Shown here: one piece after another, positions 14,323 to 22,132 of the stretch
Layout of the letters: every line of letters starts with the position of its first letter
Position numbering within the stretch: the stretch's first letter is position 1
Virus record (IMG/VR): IMGVR_UViG_3300046534_000828
Location: 1 to 24,939 of that record
DNA from: a virus
Reading direction: 5' to 3' (one strand)
DNA: 24,939 nt
Translations under genes and position numbers: made by a program
Notes under the pieces: model-generated
Told to the model about the DNA's origin: nothing
The model's database searches: none
What the model saw: only the letters and a program-made list of their open reading frames with translations

Positions 14323-15432
14323 TTAGGTTGGGTCGTTGCATTCGCCTGTTACAATAGTCTGTACGTCGGTTGTGGTGATGAGTCCGTCAACCCAAGTCAG
14401 TATAGGAGTATAGGCGCCGTCGCAGTCTTCGACTCGTAGTGAGCCGTTAGCCCCGTTACCATACACGCGTACTACGTCAAGTAATGTGTCGATTGTGATT
14501 TGTTGTTGGCCAGAAGGTCCTTGGGTAATAGTCCTGTGCTCTGCCTTAGTTGGGTTGGCTCCACCAGCTGACTCAACTTCAGTCTTCAGAATTGCCCCTC
14601 CTCCGCCTACGTTGATGCCGTCGAATCTGTGCTCAATTGTCTCACCGCCTGCACTTTCAGCAACATCCACACCCCACGTTTCAACATGCGTTCTGTATTG
14701 GTGAAGTCCGGTGGTACGTTCGTATCGTTTGTAAGGACGTGAACCACCACCCAAGTTTTCGCCACCTACCAAGGTGACTACAAAACGAAGCGGCCCTGAG
14801 TGGAGCTGTTTTATTATCAACTTACCATCAACTGTCTTGACCTTTAGGATCTCAATATACGCGTGCTCACTTTTCTTCGCGACCTGTTCTGGGTCTTGTG
14901 GCTGGTAGTGATCTGGTATTTCGTTCTCTGCCATCACGACTATTTCCACAGGAGGAGTCACAACTCCTGTTCCTGAACGTTCGACCTTGGCATAGATACT
15001 CTCGTCAGAACCCACGAGAAACTCAGGTGGTTCGTCCGCGTCAAGAGTTACTGCCGCAGCACCTGTACCCTTTTCTGGCATAACGTATAGCCAAGCAGGT
15101 GAGACGCCTGGATCGGATGCAGCAGAAAATGGGTCGTCGAACCATGCATATCCTGGTACTAAAATGATCTTTAGTTCCCCGTCGACTAGTTTAACTGACT
15201 TAGGGTAGAATTGGGTAGTATGACCTGACTTTTCCTTAACCCTATCAGGGATGTTTTGGTCACGTTTACCGACTTGCCTTATACCTGCACCTGTGTTCAC
15301 CATGCCTCGACCACCTTGACCAAATGACGTGGAGGTATAAAGAGGCGAGGAGACGTGAAGAGGCTTGGATTTGTAAAGTGGCTGAGACTTGTGAAGAGGT
15401 TTGGACTTATGTAGGTTATACTGAAGGGGCAT
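14323..15432 (-). CDS. Hypothetical structural protein with N-terminal hexapeptide repeats, 369 aa
   Basis: ATG 15432 (MPLQYNLHKS) is preferred over the upstream start at 15462, which would deepen the overlap with the previous gene from 17 to 47 bases. The N-terminus is a tandem array of P-L-[HY]-K-S-[KQ]-type hexapeptides (residues 6-35). A Gly-rich bridge follows, then beta-rich sequence with several Gly clusters (GGENLGGGSR). The C-terminus may be a small domain with two cysteines in GECNDPT and EDCDGAY. No family is recognised. In this cluster a tail, spike or tail-attached protein is plausible, with the repeats acting as a docking segment. Confidence 0.65.
   Translation of the reverse strand: MPLQYNLHKSKPLHKSQPLYKSKPLHVSSPLYTSTSFGQGGRGMVNTGAGIRQVGKRDQNIPDRVKEKSGHTTQFYPKSVKLVDGELKIILVPGYAWFDDPFSAASDPGVSPAWLYVMPEKGTGAAAVTLDADEPPEFLVGSDESIYAKVERSGTGVVTPPVEIVVMAENEIPDHYQPQDPEQVAKKSEHAYIEILKVKTVDGKLIIKQLHSGPLRFVVTLVGGENLGGGSRPYKRYERTTGLHQYRTHVETWGVDVAESAGGETIEHRFDGINVGGGGAILKTEVESAGGANPTKAEHRTITQGPSGQQQITIDTLLDVVRVYGNGANGSLRVEDCDGAYTPILTWVDGLITTTDVQTIVTGECNDPT
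15328..15417 (-). repeat. Five 18-bp repeats encoding PLHKSK-type hexapeptides
   Basis: Five tandem 18-base units encode NLHKSK, PLHKSQ, PLYKSK, PLHVSS and PLYTST. Similarity fades from the N-terminal to the C-terminal units. The array begins right at the overlap with the upstream gene. Confidence 0.8.
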
Positions 15433-16582
15433 AATAAGTTTTGGATGTGGTGATATAACCACCTTTGTAAGGATTAGACACGACGGAGCCTAGTAAGGAA
15501 GTGGGCCAGTCAATCTGAGTGGCTGCAGCACCCCCAATGGTTGCTACTTTGGTTGCAGTGAAACTGAGTGCACGAGTTGCAGGGGTTGTTAGCACAGGAT
15601 GCGTGCCCATTGTCTCGGTGAAAGTTATTGCACCATGCAGGCATTCAGGAATTGTGAAGTTCATGAAGATACCTTGATAAGAGATTGAGTCAGGAATCAA
15701 CTGCTTCACTCCGGCGCCAGTTGCAGCCGTCGTGCTCCAACCTACAACCACACTGACCTTACAGGCACCACTGAAAGCTTCCTTTAGTTTGTAGTCAATC
15801 AAGACACCTGCAATGTATTCGACGGTACCGCCCTCTCCATCATCACCCTCCGCTTCAAGTATACCAAAGTCAATATCACCTACGAGAACCGCTGGCCAAT
15901 GGTAGTTCTCGTTACTAACAAACGTGAAGCCAGGAGCAGTCACACCATCTGACATCACCTCTTCACTTACAGTATACCATCCGCACTTTACCTTCTCGTA
16001 GGAACGAAACACATACACGTCTGGGTCTGGGTCCACACCAGGTATTAGTACTAATCCAAGTACAGTGGGCTTGGTGCTGGTCAAAGCCACAGTCACCTCA
16101 TGACTCTCGTTTAGTTGCGCATCCCACTCACTTGTGGTTAGTGTCTCTTGTGAGATAATGTAAGTAGTCTCGCGTTCGTTGTGTACTTCGTCAAAGTAGG
16201 TGATTTTACTTTCCCATACCGTCGCACCTGTGATAGCAACCGCGTCCTTGTTGACGATCTCTTGGTCCACACGTGCGTTGCAGATAAACTCATTTATGTT
16301 CTCCAAGAAGTTTTGCCGGACCTTGAAGAGTGGATCGCCGCTCCCGTCAACCTCTTCTGTGAAGTATATGGTGCAGCGGGACTTGTTTGTGTTGAATGGT
16401 TGGACATCGACGAAGTAGCCGAATAGACTGTCTAGGCGTGTGCCATGCGGGCACTCAAATGATAGTGAAGTCATATACTGGCCGAACTTCTCAACAAACG
16501 AGTGCCCTTGCATAATGGGCCCACGTACTGAGATGTTCGGATCCCGTTGGATCATACTCTTTAATTTACTTCCTAAGCTCAT
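15416..16582 (-). CDS. Hypothetical beta-rich structural protein, 388 aa
   Basis: A soluble protein with alternating hydrophobic residues typical of beta sandwiches, no signal peptide and no membrane segment. The N-terminal segment (MSLGSKLKSMIQRDPNIS) is helical and basic. It is placed directly after the adaptor-like gene (two-base gap), where tail nozzle or connector proteins are commonly encoded in podoviruses, but it is much shorter than the T7 nozzle protein and no similarity was recognised. The last 17 bases overlap the next gene. A virion tail protein is the best guess. Confidence 0.65.
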   Translation of the reverse strand: MSLGSKLKSMIQRDPNISVRGPIMQGHSFVEKFGQYMTSLSFECPHGTRLDSLFGYFVDVQPFNTNKSRCTIYFTEEVDGSGDPLFKVRQNFLENINEFICNARVDQEIVNKDAVAITGATVWESKITYFDEVHNERETTYIISQETLTTSEWDAQLNESHEVTVALTSTKPTVLGLVLIPGVDPDPDVYVFRSYEKVKCGWYTVSEEVMSDGVTAPGFTFVSNENYHWPAVLVGDIDFGILEAEGDDGEGGTVEYIAGVLIDYKLKEAFSGACKVSVVVGWSTTAATGAGVKQLIPDSISYQGIFMNFTIPECLHGAITFTETMGTHPVLTTPATRALSFTATKVATIGGAAATQIDWPTSLLGSVVSNPYKGGYITTSKTYYAPSV

Positions 16583-16584
16583 TT

Positions 16585-17586
16585 TTACTGGTGGTAGATT
16601 CCTCCGTCACTCGCGTAGCAGTCATGCTCACGTAAGGCTGCAAACTCCCGTTCACGCATCTGCTCTGGCGGTGACAAGGAGCCTTCTTGACGTGGGACGA
16701 AGGTCTGTAAAAGGTGGTTGGTCTCGACAATTGCGGCCCATTGCATGTATGCGTAGCCATGCTTAAGGAACCAGTCGGTGGAGGCCGTGCCGGTGTTGTT
16801 GTAGGACAAGTTAAATATAGAGCGTCCGTCTGCTGTGGCGTAGGCAACAGGAAAGGTGTGTGCTGTAAGACGTAAGACATCTGCCGCGTATGGCTGGTCC
16901 ACTACATAATTACCAGCGGGTAGTACCACTTCAAACGTGTTCGCGTAATCATGTACGGCTTGGTCCACGGTAACACTTGTGACAGTGGGAAAGGTTGTAC
17001 CGCTCAGACTTAGTAACAAAGACTCACCACCGTTGGTAAGCGCATACGACATAACATCTTCCTGTAGACTATAGTCAGGGAGCCAGCGATACCCGAACAC
17101 CGTGACTATGATGTCCTTGTCCATTGCATTAGAGAAATACAATTTGTTGTTGCTCAACACACACTTGGCCTCATAGTAGGTCGAATGTAAGACATGAGCT
17201 GAGTATGTGATGGGATTTTGTGGTCGTACGTTATCACGCTCATACCGTCGATCCCAGTCTTCAGCACGAGATATGACGTTAATCGGTCTGCTAGCTTCCT
17301 TATGATACACTCCGGAGAGGAGCTTCAAGCTGACACCGTTAACATCGTCGAGGTCGACGTAACCACCCGCAGGTATTGTTACGTCGAGTTCGACGCTTGC
17401 ACAACTAAAGTTATGACGTAACTCCGCCCACTTTCTAGCTGAATTTGCAGCGGTGACAATCAAGTCGTCCACTACAATTTTTACATCACCAACGTCTCCT
17501 TGGGAAAGAAGAGGATGGTTCTCGACAGCAGGAAAGTCGACTTGGAGATACGTATTAACGTTTTTAATTAGATGTGCAAGAGTCAT
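16585..17586 (-). CDS. Candidate head-tail adaptor protein, 333 aa
   Basis: The N-terminus (MTLAHLIKNVNTYL) is helical, followed by beta-rich sequence. Near residues 280-325, WFLKHGYAYMQWAAIVETNH followed by a charged helix with Q, E and R resembles the pattern of phage adaptor and connector proteins, where a conserved aromatic helix leads into a helix spanning the ring. Two genes downstream of the major capsid protein is the usual place for an adaptor. The assignment rests on position and this weak pattern; a tail tubular or other structural protein is possible. There is no Shine-Dalgarno site before the ATG. Confidence 0.6.
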   Translation of the reverse strand: MTLAHLIKNVNTYLQVDFPAVENHPLLSQGDVGDVKIVVDDLIVTAANSARKWAELRHNFSCASVELDVTIPAGGYVDLDDVNGVSLKLLSGVYHKEASRPINVISRAEDWDRRYERDNVRPQNPITYSAHVLHSTYYEAKCVLSNNKLYFSNAMDKDIIVTVFGYRWLPDYSLQEDVMSYALTNGGESLLLSLSGTTFPTVTSVTVDQAVHDYANTFEVVLPAGNYVVDQPYAADVLRLTAHTFPVAYATADGRSIFNLSYNNTGTASTDWFLKHGYAYMQWAAIVETNHLLQTFVPRQEGSLSPPEQMREREFAALREHDCYASDGGIYHQ

Positions 17587-17592
17587 AACAGA

Positions 17593-17793
17593 TTACTTAC
17601 CGGTTGCTTGGCCACGAGCACCGAGCTTACCCAAGGAAGGTTTGCTGGTTTCGTAGTTCGTCATTTTATTATCCGCACTAACATGCGGGGCGTGTTCACG
17701 TGCAAATGGCTGGTTAAGCTTTTCAAGTGCACCTTTATCTGGCATATGTCTGGTTGGGTCAAAGTTGACCATGTCTGTATTTTTCAGGTTCAT
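17593..17793 (-). CDS. Small hypothetical protein between capsid and adaptor, 66 aa
   Basis: A polar, probably disordered protein (DPTRHMPDKGALEKLNQP, ending KLGARGQATGK) with no cysteine, signal or membrane segment. It sits 21 bases after the capsid stop and six bases before the adaptor-like gene, so it is likely co-transcribed and late. The ATG follows CCCAAAACAAAAAGTA, another A/C-rich SD-less leader. A small capsid decoration or head-completion protein is possible from position only. Confidence 0.6.
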   Translation of the reverse strand: MNLKNTDMVNFDPTRHMPDKGALEKLNQPFAREHAPHVSADNKMTNYETSKPSLGKLGARGQATGK

Positions 17794-17814
17794 TACTTTT
17801 TGTTTTGGGTTAGG

Positions 17815-19188
17815 TTAGGATTTGGTGATAGTCTGCAAGTTGTGGATCAACATGTGAGACTCAGGGAATCGCACCTCAAGTCCAGCTTCTGTGAGCCACT
17901 CGTCCTTACGTCCGTCAACATCGTTGTTCTGACGGTTAGGGATAAGAGTAGTATCACGGTCGTTGAGCGATCGGTAGCGGAGTTCGCCAACATCAGTGAT
18001 GAGGGCGGAGTAACGAAGAGTTGCGTCTTCGGTGAACAATGGGTGAGACTTAAAGTGCAACACGCCAAAGGGGGTCTCGACAGTCGTGACGTTCATACCA
18101 TAGGTATGTTCGGCAGTCATGTTCTTGTTCACAGTCACGAGGCTGAGTTCAATGAGTGTGTTCAAGGCACGAAGTACACCGCTTCCGCAGAGCACAAGTT
18201 TCTCGAAGGACTTGTTGTTGGTGCGTCGGAACACACGCTCAACAAGGTCAAGCCAGAATTCGTACGTGATGGAACCGTCCGAGATGTTGATGATACGCTT
18301 CTCCTCGTCAGTGTTGGCGGTAAGGGCAAGACCGTTAGGACGATACCCAAGTGCACCACCACCAGCTTTCTCGTACTCGTTGAGGTACCACATAATGCCA
18401 CCAGTGGTGCGTCGTGGGACGGCTTCACCTGTGGTTGGGTCGGTGATGTTAATGATTGACTTAGAGCCAAACAAGAACGCCTTCTCCATACCAATCATGT
18501 GGTCAAGTGCACTATCACGCGCCTTCTCTTTGTAGATACCAGTCTTGTCGAAGTTGGCTGGGATCTTGAGTGAGGTTGCCGTGAAGTTGATACTGTCTCG
18601 GAAGATCTGCGTGTAGTTATTCGGGTTGATAGGCAAGATGAGACGGCCTGTGCCACTCTGTCCACCCTCCGCGTTGGCTGTGCCGAGGCAGAAGACGTCG
18701 TTACCTGCGATACCCGTGGAGGTGGTCGCGGTGTTGATGACGTCGTCTACGCTCTCTTGTAGCATGAACTCAATGTGCGTAGCATCAACGATAGTGGTGA
18801 CCATTCCACGGATGTCAGATGAACCGCCAGTGACAAGCACGTCTTTGATCCAGATTACATTAGTGGGTTTGAAGTCAGCAGAACTTGCTACGAGGAGTCG
18901 GTAGACTGTTTCAGCTGTCATGTCAGCTGGAGAGCCGATACTTGTGGAACCTCCGGACGCAGTCAGTGGAACACCAGAGGTGCCTACTGTGGTGCGGATC
19001 TGAACCATACGTTTTTCGAACCAACCGAAGTTGGGGTTATCTGTCGCTTCGGTGTCCATCAAGGACAAGAGGCCGGTTAGCGTTGCTGCACCATTCGGAT
19101 GATTGTGAAAAATCTGCCGGCGGTCGTTTTGGGAGTAAAACGATCCGTCGTCGAATGTCTTACTGGAGGTAAGTCCTAGGATACTCAT
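17815..19188 (-). CDS. Major capsid protein, SU10/DUF5309-like
   Basis: A 457-aa protein whose overall pattern matches SU10-type HK97-fold capsid proteins: an N-terminal RRQIFHNHPNG stretch, ALDHMIGMEKAFLFGSK in the middle, and a C-terminal ALITDVGELRYRSLNDRD followed by GLEVRFPESHMLIHNL. It lies directly after the scaffold candidate and before connector genes, the standard order. It forms the icosahedral shell. The 32-base leader (19189-19220) is A/C-rich with no Shine-Dalgarno site. A 295-aa ORF on the opposite strand is an antisense shadow. There is no sign of a protease gene nearby, so maturation cleavage is uncertain. Confidence 0.9.
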   Translation of the reverse strand: MSILGLTSSKTFDDGSFYSQNDRRQIFHNHPNGAATLTGLLSLMDTEATDNPNFGWFEKRMVQIRTTVGTSGVPLTASGGSTSIGSPADMTAETVYRLLVASSADFKPTNVIWIKDVLVTGGSSDIRGMVTTIVDATHIEFMLQESVDDVINTATTSTGIAGNDVFCLGTANAEGGQSGTGRLILPINPNNYTQIFRDSINFTATSLKIPANFDKTGIYKEKARDSALDHMIGMEKAFLFGSKSIINITDPTTGEAVPRRTTGGIMWYLNEYEKAGGGALGYRPNGLALTANTDEEKRIINISDGSITYEFWLDLVERVFRRTNNKSFEKLVLCGSGVLRALNTLIELSLVTVNKNMTAEHTYGMNVTTVETPFGVLHFKSHPLFTEDATLRYSALITDVGELRYRSLNDRDTTLIPNRQNNDVDGRKDEWLTEAGLEVRFPESHMLIHNLQTITKS

Positions 19189-19220
19189 AGTATTTGTTTG
19201 TTGTCTTGTTTTTTGTTGTT
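19189..19220 (-). promoter_or_regulatory. A/C-rich SD-less leader of the capsid gene
   Basis: Read on the minus strand, this leader is made of CAA-like units (AACAACAAAAAACAAG, then ACAACAAACAAATACT before ATG) with only one G. Such unstructured leaders can replace a Shine-Dalgarno site in translation. It lies before the gene expected to be most highly expressed. Confidence 0.55.
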
Positions 19221-20000
19221 TTATCCCCAGATACTTGACGAGCCGCTAGCCGCAGCAGGTGCTACTGGAGCCCCCGCATGGTTATTAGACATCAAAGATG
19301 CAGGAGTTATTCCACCTTGGTTACCGGCCGGAGGTGCATTGTTGAGTGTGAAGGAAGGATTCATTGTTTTAATGATTTGTTCCATCGCACTCGCGATTGC
19401 TGGATAAAGAGCTTCTTTTGTTGCGAACGACTGACCGCTGGCTTGGACCTGTTGTCCTGCCGTGTCGATAAGCTGTTCGAATTGTTTCAACGCGGGGTAC
19501 TGTGTAGTGAACTCAGACCGTAGTTGTTGTTTCTGTGCAGCCGCGTGCTGTTGTTGCATCGGTGCGATTTGTTGACCGAATTGCTGCTGCATCTGTTGAC
19601 CTAGTGCTTGGGCATAAGTCTGAGATTGTTGCATCTGTGCAGAGTGCATTTGTTGCAACACGCCCATGATCTTGGACGGATCGACTTGACCGTTCTCGTC
19701 CTGCGCAAATGACTGAGCAAATGACGTGGCGAACTCCTCATTAGGATTCCAGACCTTGAGTTGCTCGTTGATTTGATCTTGAGTTAGTTGCGCAGGTGGT
19801 TGGTCTTGCTGCATTCCTCGTCTGACGGCGTCGGCAATGTCGTCTGCACTTGGTGATGCAGATACAGGCGCAGGCGTAGGTGCTGGCGTGACGTCAGGTA
19901 CGACTTGCAAGTCAGGATTTGTGTCAGGGACTGTGTCAGCTCCACTAACCTCTGGTGTGAATACCGACTCAGGAGCCGGATTAGGTGTAATATCATTCAT
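19221..20000 (-). CDS. Candidate scaffolding protein, Q-rich, 259 aa
   Basis: An acidic, Pro-rich N-terminus (residues ~1-55) leads into a long Gln/Met-rich helical region (~110-180), followed by a helix around LKQFEQLIDTAGQQVQ and a flexible Gly/Pro tail. This is the composition and length of phage scaffolds, which are helical and leave or are degraded as the shell matures. Position immediately upstream of the capsid gene agrees. Its ATG overlaps the end of the 98-aa gene by eight bases. The poly-Q composition makes any homology weak, so this is a context call. Confidence 0.7.
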   Translation of the reverse strand: MNDITPNPAPESVFTPEVSGADTVPDTNPDLQVVPDVTPAPTPAPVSASPSADDIADAVRRGMQQDQPPAQLTQDQINEQLKVWNPNEEFATSFAQSFAQDENGQVDPSKIMGVLQQMHSAQMQQSQTYAQALGQQMQQQFGQQIAPMQQQHAAAQKQQLRSEFTTQYPALKQFEQLIDTAGQQVQASGQSFATKEALYPAIASAMEQIIKTMNPSFTLNNAPPAGNQGGITPASLMSNNHAGAPVAPAAASGSSSIWG

Positions 20001-20289
20001 TGGTTTCTTGTTGTATTTGGTGCTCAGTAATATTTTCTACAAGCTGTGCACGAAGTCGCTCAAGAAAAACCGAGTCGAGTTTTAACTGACGTACTTCGCC
20101 AATAAAACCTTCTCTGGTAAAAGGTGTGTAGTTTGCATCAACCGGTTGATGGAGTAGGTGTTCCATACGCGCGTCGAGTTCTAAAATATACGCGTCTTTG
20201 TATAGTTGACCAGCATCGGACGCAAGAAAGGACTCGATTTGGGTTACTAGTGTCGGCGCCATTGCCACTGGTACTTCGTCTATGGTCAT
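19993..20289 (-). CDS. Small hypothetical protein between portal and scaffold, 98 aa
   Basis: A helical protein with an acidic, Leu-rich centre (ASDAGQLYKDAYILELDARM) and a C-terminal amphipathic helix (LERLRAQLVENITEHQ). No cysteine, membrane segment or known motif is visible. Its ATG shares bases with the portal stop (ATGA, 20286-20289) and its stop overlaps the scaffold start, so translation is probably coupled. Head-assembly function is inferred only from position. Confidence 0.6.
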   Translation of the reverse strand: MTIDEVPVAMAPTLVTQIESFLASDAGQLYKDAYILELDARMEHLLHQPVDANYTPFTREGFIGEVRQLKLDSVFLERLRAQLVENITEHQIQQETNE

Positions 20290-22130
20290 TGTGTAGGTTG
20301 TTGCTGTTGCTGTTGTTGCTGCGCGATGAGTTGGTTCATGTTAGGCTGACCGGGTTTAGGTGCAAAGCGTTCCATGTTGCGAATGCCGCGAAGTGTGAAG
20401 ATCTCTTTGATGAGCGCTGAGATGTCAATTTGCAACGTGCCTAACATTTCCGGTGGCATAGAGGCCACGATGTTGAGGAGTTCTTGCAGAGACTGGGCAG
20501 TGTATTGTTTCTCACTAGGTAATGTACCATCGAACACGAAGAAGTCGGCCTTCCGTACCAGGCTGGCGATGTCCGATTTGTACTGAGGGAATTGCTGAAG
20601 TTGCTCTTGGTTCTGTCCGACGACTGCTTGGAAGCCTTCCTGGGTAAGAGACTGCCGGGAGTTAATAACCATCTTCTTACCTAATGGCTTTAGTGCACCT
20701 TCCCAGATCATTTTGCCATACAAGGACAGGCGTGATGCGCTACCACTGATGGCTCCTCGTGCCTCTGTTGCTGAACGACGGCCGGAGTGGAATTGCCCTT
20801 GTGCGGTTTGGTTAATCCCAGTGACCGTTTCCATGACAGAAGAAAGACTACTGATGTCATTCATGTGGTTGGAGGTTACGTCTTGCACAGGGAGCTGCTT
20901 GATGAAGCGGTCGATGCCTACACGTGGTGCGCCCATCTTAGTCTTAATGACTCGGGAGTTATTAACGACTGTCCGCATGTCAATGACCGATGGGTCGACG
21001 ACCAGTTGGTTGTCTAGTGTACGGTGGACAGAGGCGACATGAGAGTTGAAGAACCAATCGGTAAGCTTCTGTAGGTTGTCGACTTGCGAGGCAAGAGAGG
21101 TGGATAGTTCTTTGTGTTGGTCAGGTGAGAACTGTCCTACGTCATAGGTGAATTGATTGTGCAGGTAGTTGAGTGGCTCGATACGTATGATGCGGCTATC
21201 ATTGGCTACCCAGATTAGAAAGGTAATAGGCTTGGAGGTGTTGCCTAGTTTAGTACCGTCTTCGAGTTCGTAGCGATCAGGGACAAGCTTAACTTGGAAC
21301 TCCGTAATACACACGTTAGTCTCTTGGGTCTGTCTGTTGGTGACGTCAATGGAAGTGAAGCGGGATACGTTCTCGCGCAGACTAATTGAGGTGGCGTTGA
21401 AAGGTTGTATTTGTTCAATCCCTGCGACTTTGCCCATTGCCTCCCAGTCACTGAGTTGGTGCCTTGGAAACTCCTCTTCGCTTGCGCAAAACTCACCTTC
21501 TTGGAAACGTGACAGTGGAAGGCGTGTGTCGTAGAAGAACTTGTAAGGAGAGACACTGAGGATTTTATTACCCTCGAAAGTGGTCATGGACTGGAAGAGT
21601 TTCTCAGTCCGGTGGTTTAGTCCGTCGAATGTGTCAGGTGCGCCGTCCTGCAAAAATGTCCCTTCTTCCATTTCCCAACTGGTCTTGAACACCCCAATAC
21701 CAAACCGTGCAATGTCAAGTAGGAATTGGTATAGGATAAGTGAGAATGTATTGGCATTCAAGTCGGCTTGTAGGACCTTCTCACACAACTCACGTATCAC
21801 GTCGTCCTCAGGTCCGCCTGAAGTTTCTAGTTCAAAGAAACGTTCCCGTTGGTGGAACATCATGAACATGAAGGCAACGAATGTGTTGACCTGTGCGTAT
21901 GTGAGAGGTACGGCGATCTTGGTTGGTGAACCTGTGCTGGCGTTCTTGCGGTCTTCGCGATCCACGTCACGCTCGGAGTCGTATAGTTTTTGCATTGCAT
22001 CCCAGTCAGGGTAGTGCTTACTTATACTGCTTCTGGACATAGTGAGAAGCCCCTGCACTTTATGCAACAGTTGGTCGTGCATGGGTGTAGGGACTTCCTT
22101 GGAAAGTTCTGCTTTTAGTTTATCGTTCAT
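20286..22130 (-). CDS. Portal protein
   Basis: A 614-aa protein in the place and size range of podovirus-type portals, which form the dodecameric vertex ring through which DNA is packaged. It has a helical N-terminus (KVQGLLTMSRSSISKHYPDW), a conserved-looking KIAVPLTYAQVNTFVAFMF segment, and a core with alternating beta and helical parts including SVMETVTGINQTAQGQFHSG followed by RRSATEARG. This arrangement (helical loop then RxxTAxE-like) is typical of portals. The extreme C-terminus is poly-Q (eight Q in a row) encoded by CAA/CAG repeats. It starts two bases after the terminase stop, with an overlap into the next gene. Confidence 0.88.
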   Translation of the reverse strand: MNDKLKAELSKEVPTPMHDQLLHKVQGLLTMSRSSISKHYPDWDAMQKLYDSERDVDREDRKNASTGSPTKIAVPLTYAQVNTFVAFMFMMFHQRERFFELETSGGPEDDVIRELCEKVLQADLNANTFSLILYQFLLDIARFGIGVFKTSWEMEEGTFLQDGAPDTFDGLNHRTEKLFQSMTTFEGNKILSVSPYKFFYDTRLPLSRFQEGEFCASEEEFPRHQLSDWEAMGKVAGIEQIQPFNATSISLRENVSRFTSIDVTNRQTQETNVCITEFQVKLVPDRYELEDGTKLGNTSKPITFLIWVANDSRIIRIEPLNYLHNQFTYDVGQFSPDQHKELSTSLASQVDNLQKLTDWFFNSHVASVHRTLDNQLVVDPSVIDMRTVVNNSRVIKTKMGAPRVGIDRFIKQLPVQDVTSNHMNDISSLSSVMETVTGINQTAQGQFHSGRRSATEARGAISGSASRLSLYGKMIWEGALKPLGKKMVINSRQSLTQEGFQAVVGQNQEQLQQFPQYKSDIASLVRKADFFVFDGTLPSEKQYTAQSLQELLNIVASMPPEMLGTLQIDISALIKEIFTLRGIRNMERFAPKPGQPNMNQLIAQQQQQQQQPTQ

Positions 22131-22132
22131 GG

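Noticed and set aside
15433-15462. Upstream start for the 369-aa structural protein
   Set aside because: It would add ten residues and extend the overlap with the previous gene to 47 bases; ATG 15432 has the leader seen at other late genes.
17572-18459. 295-aa plus-strand ORF opposite the capsid gene
   Set aside because: It has no domain pattern and lies antisense to a clearly conserved capsid protein.
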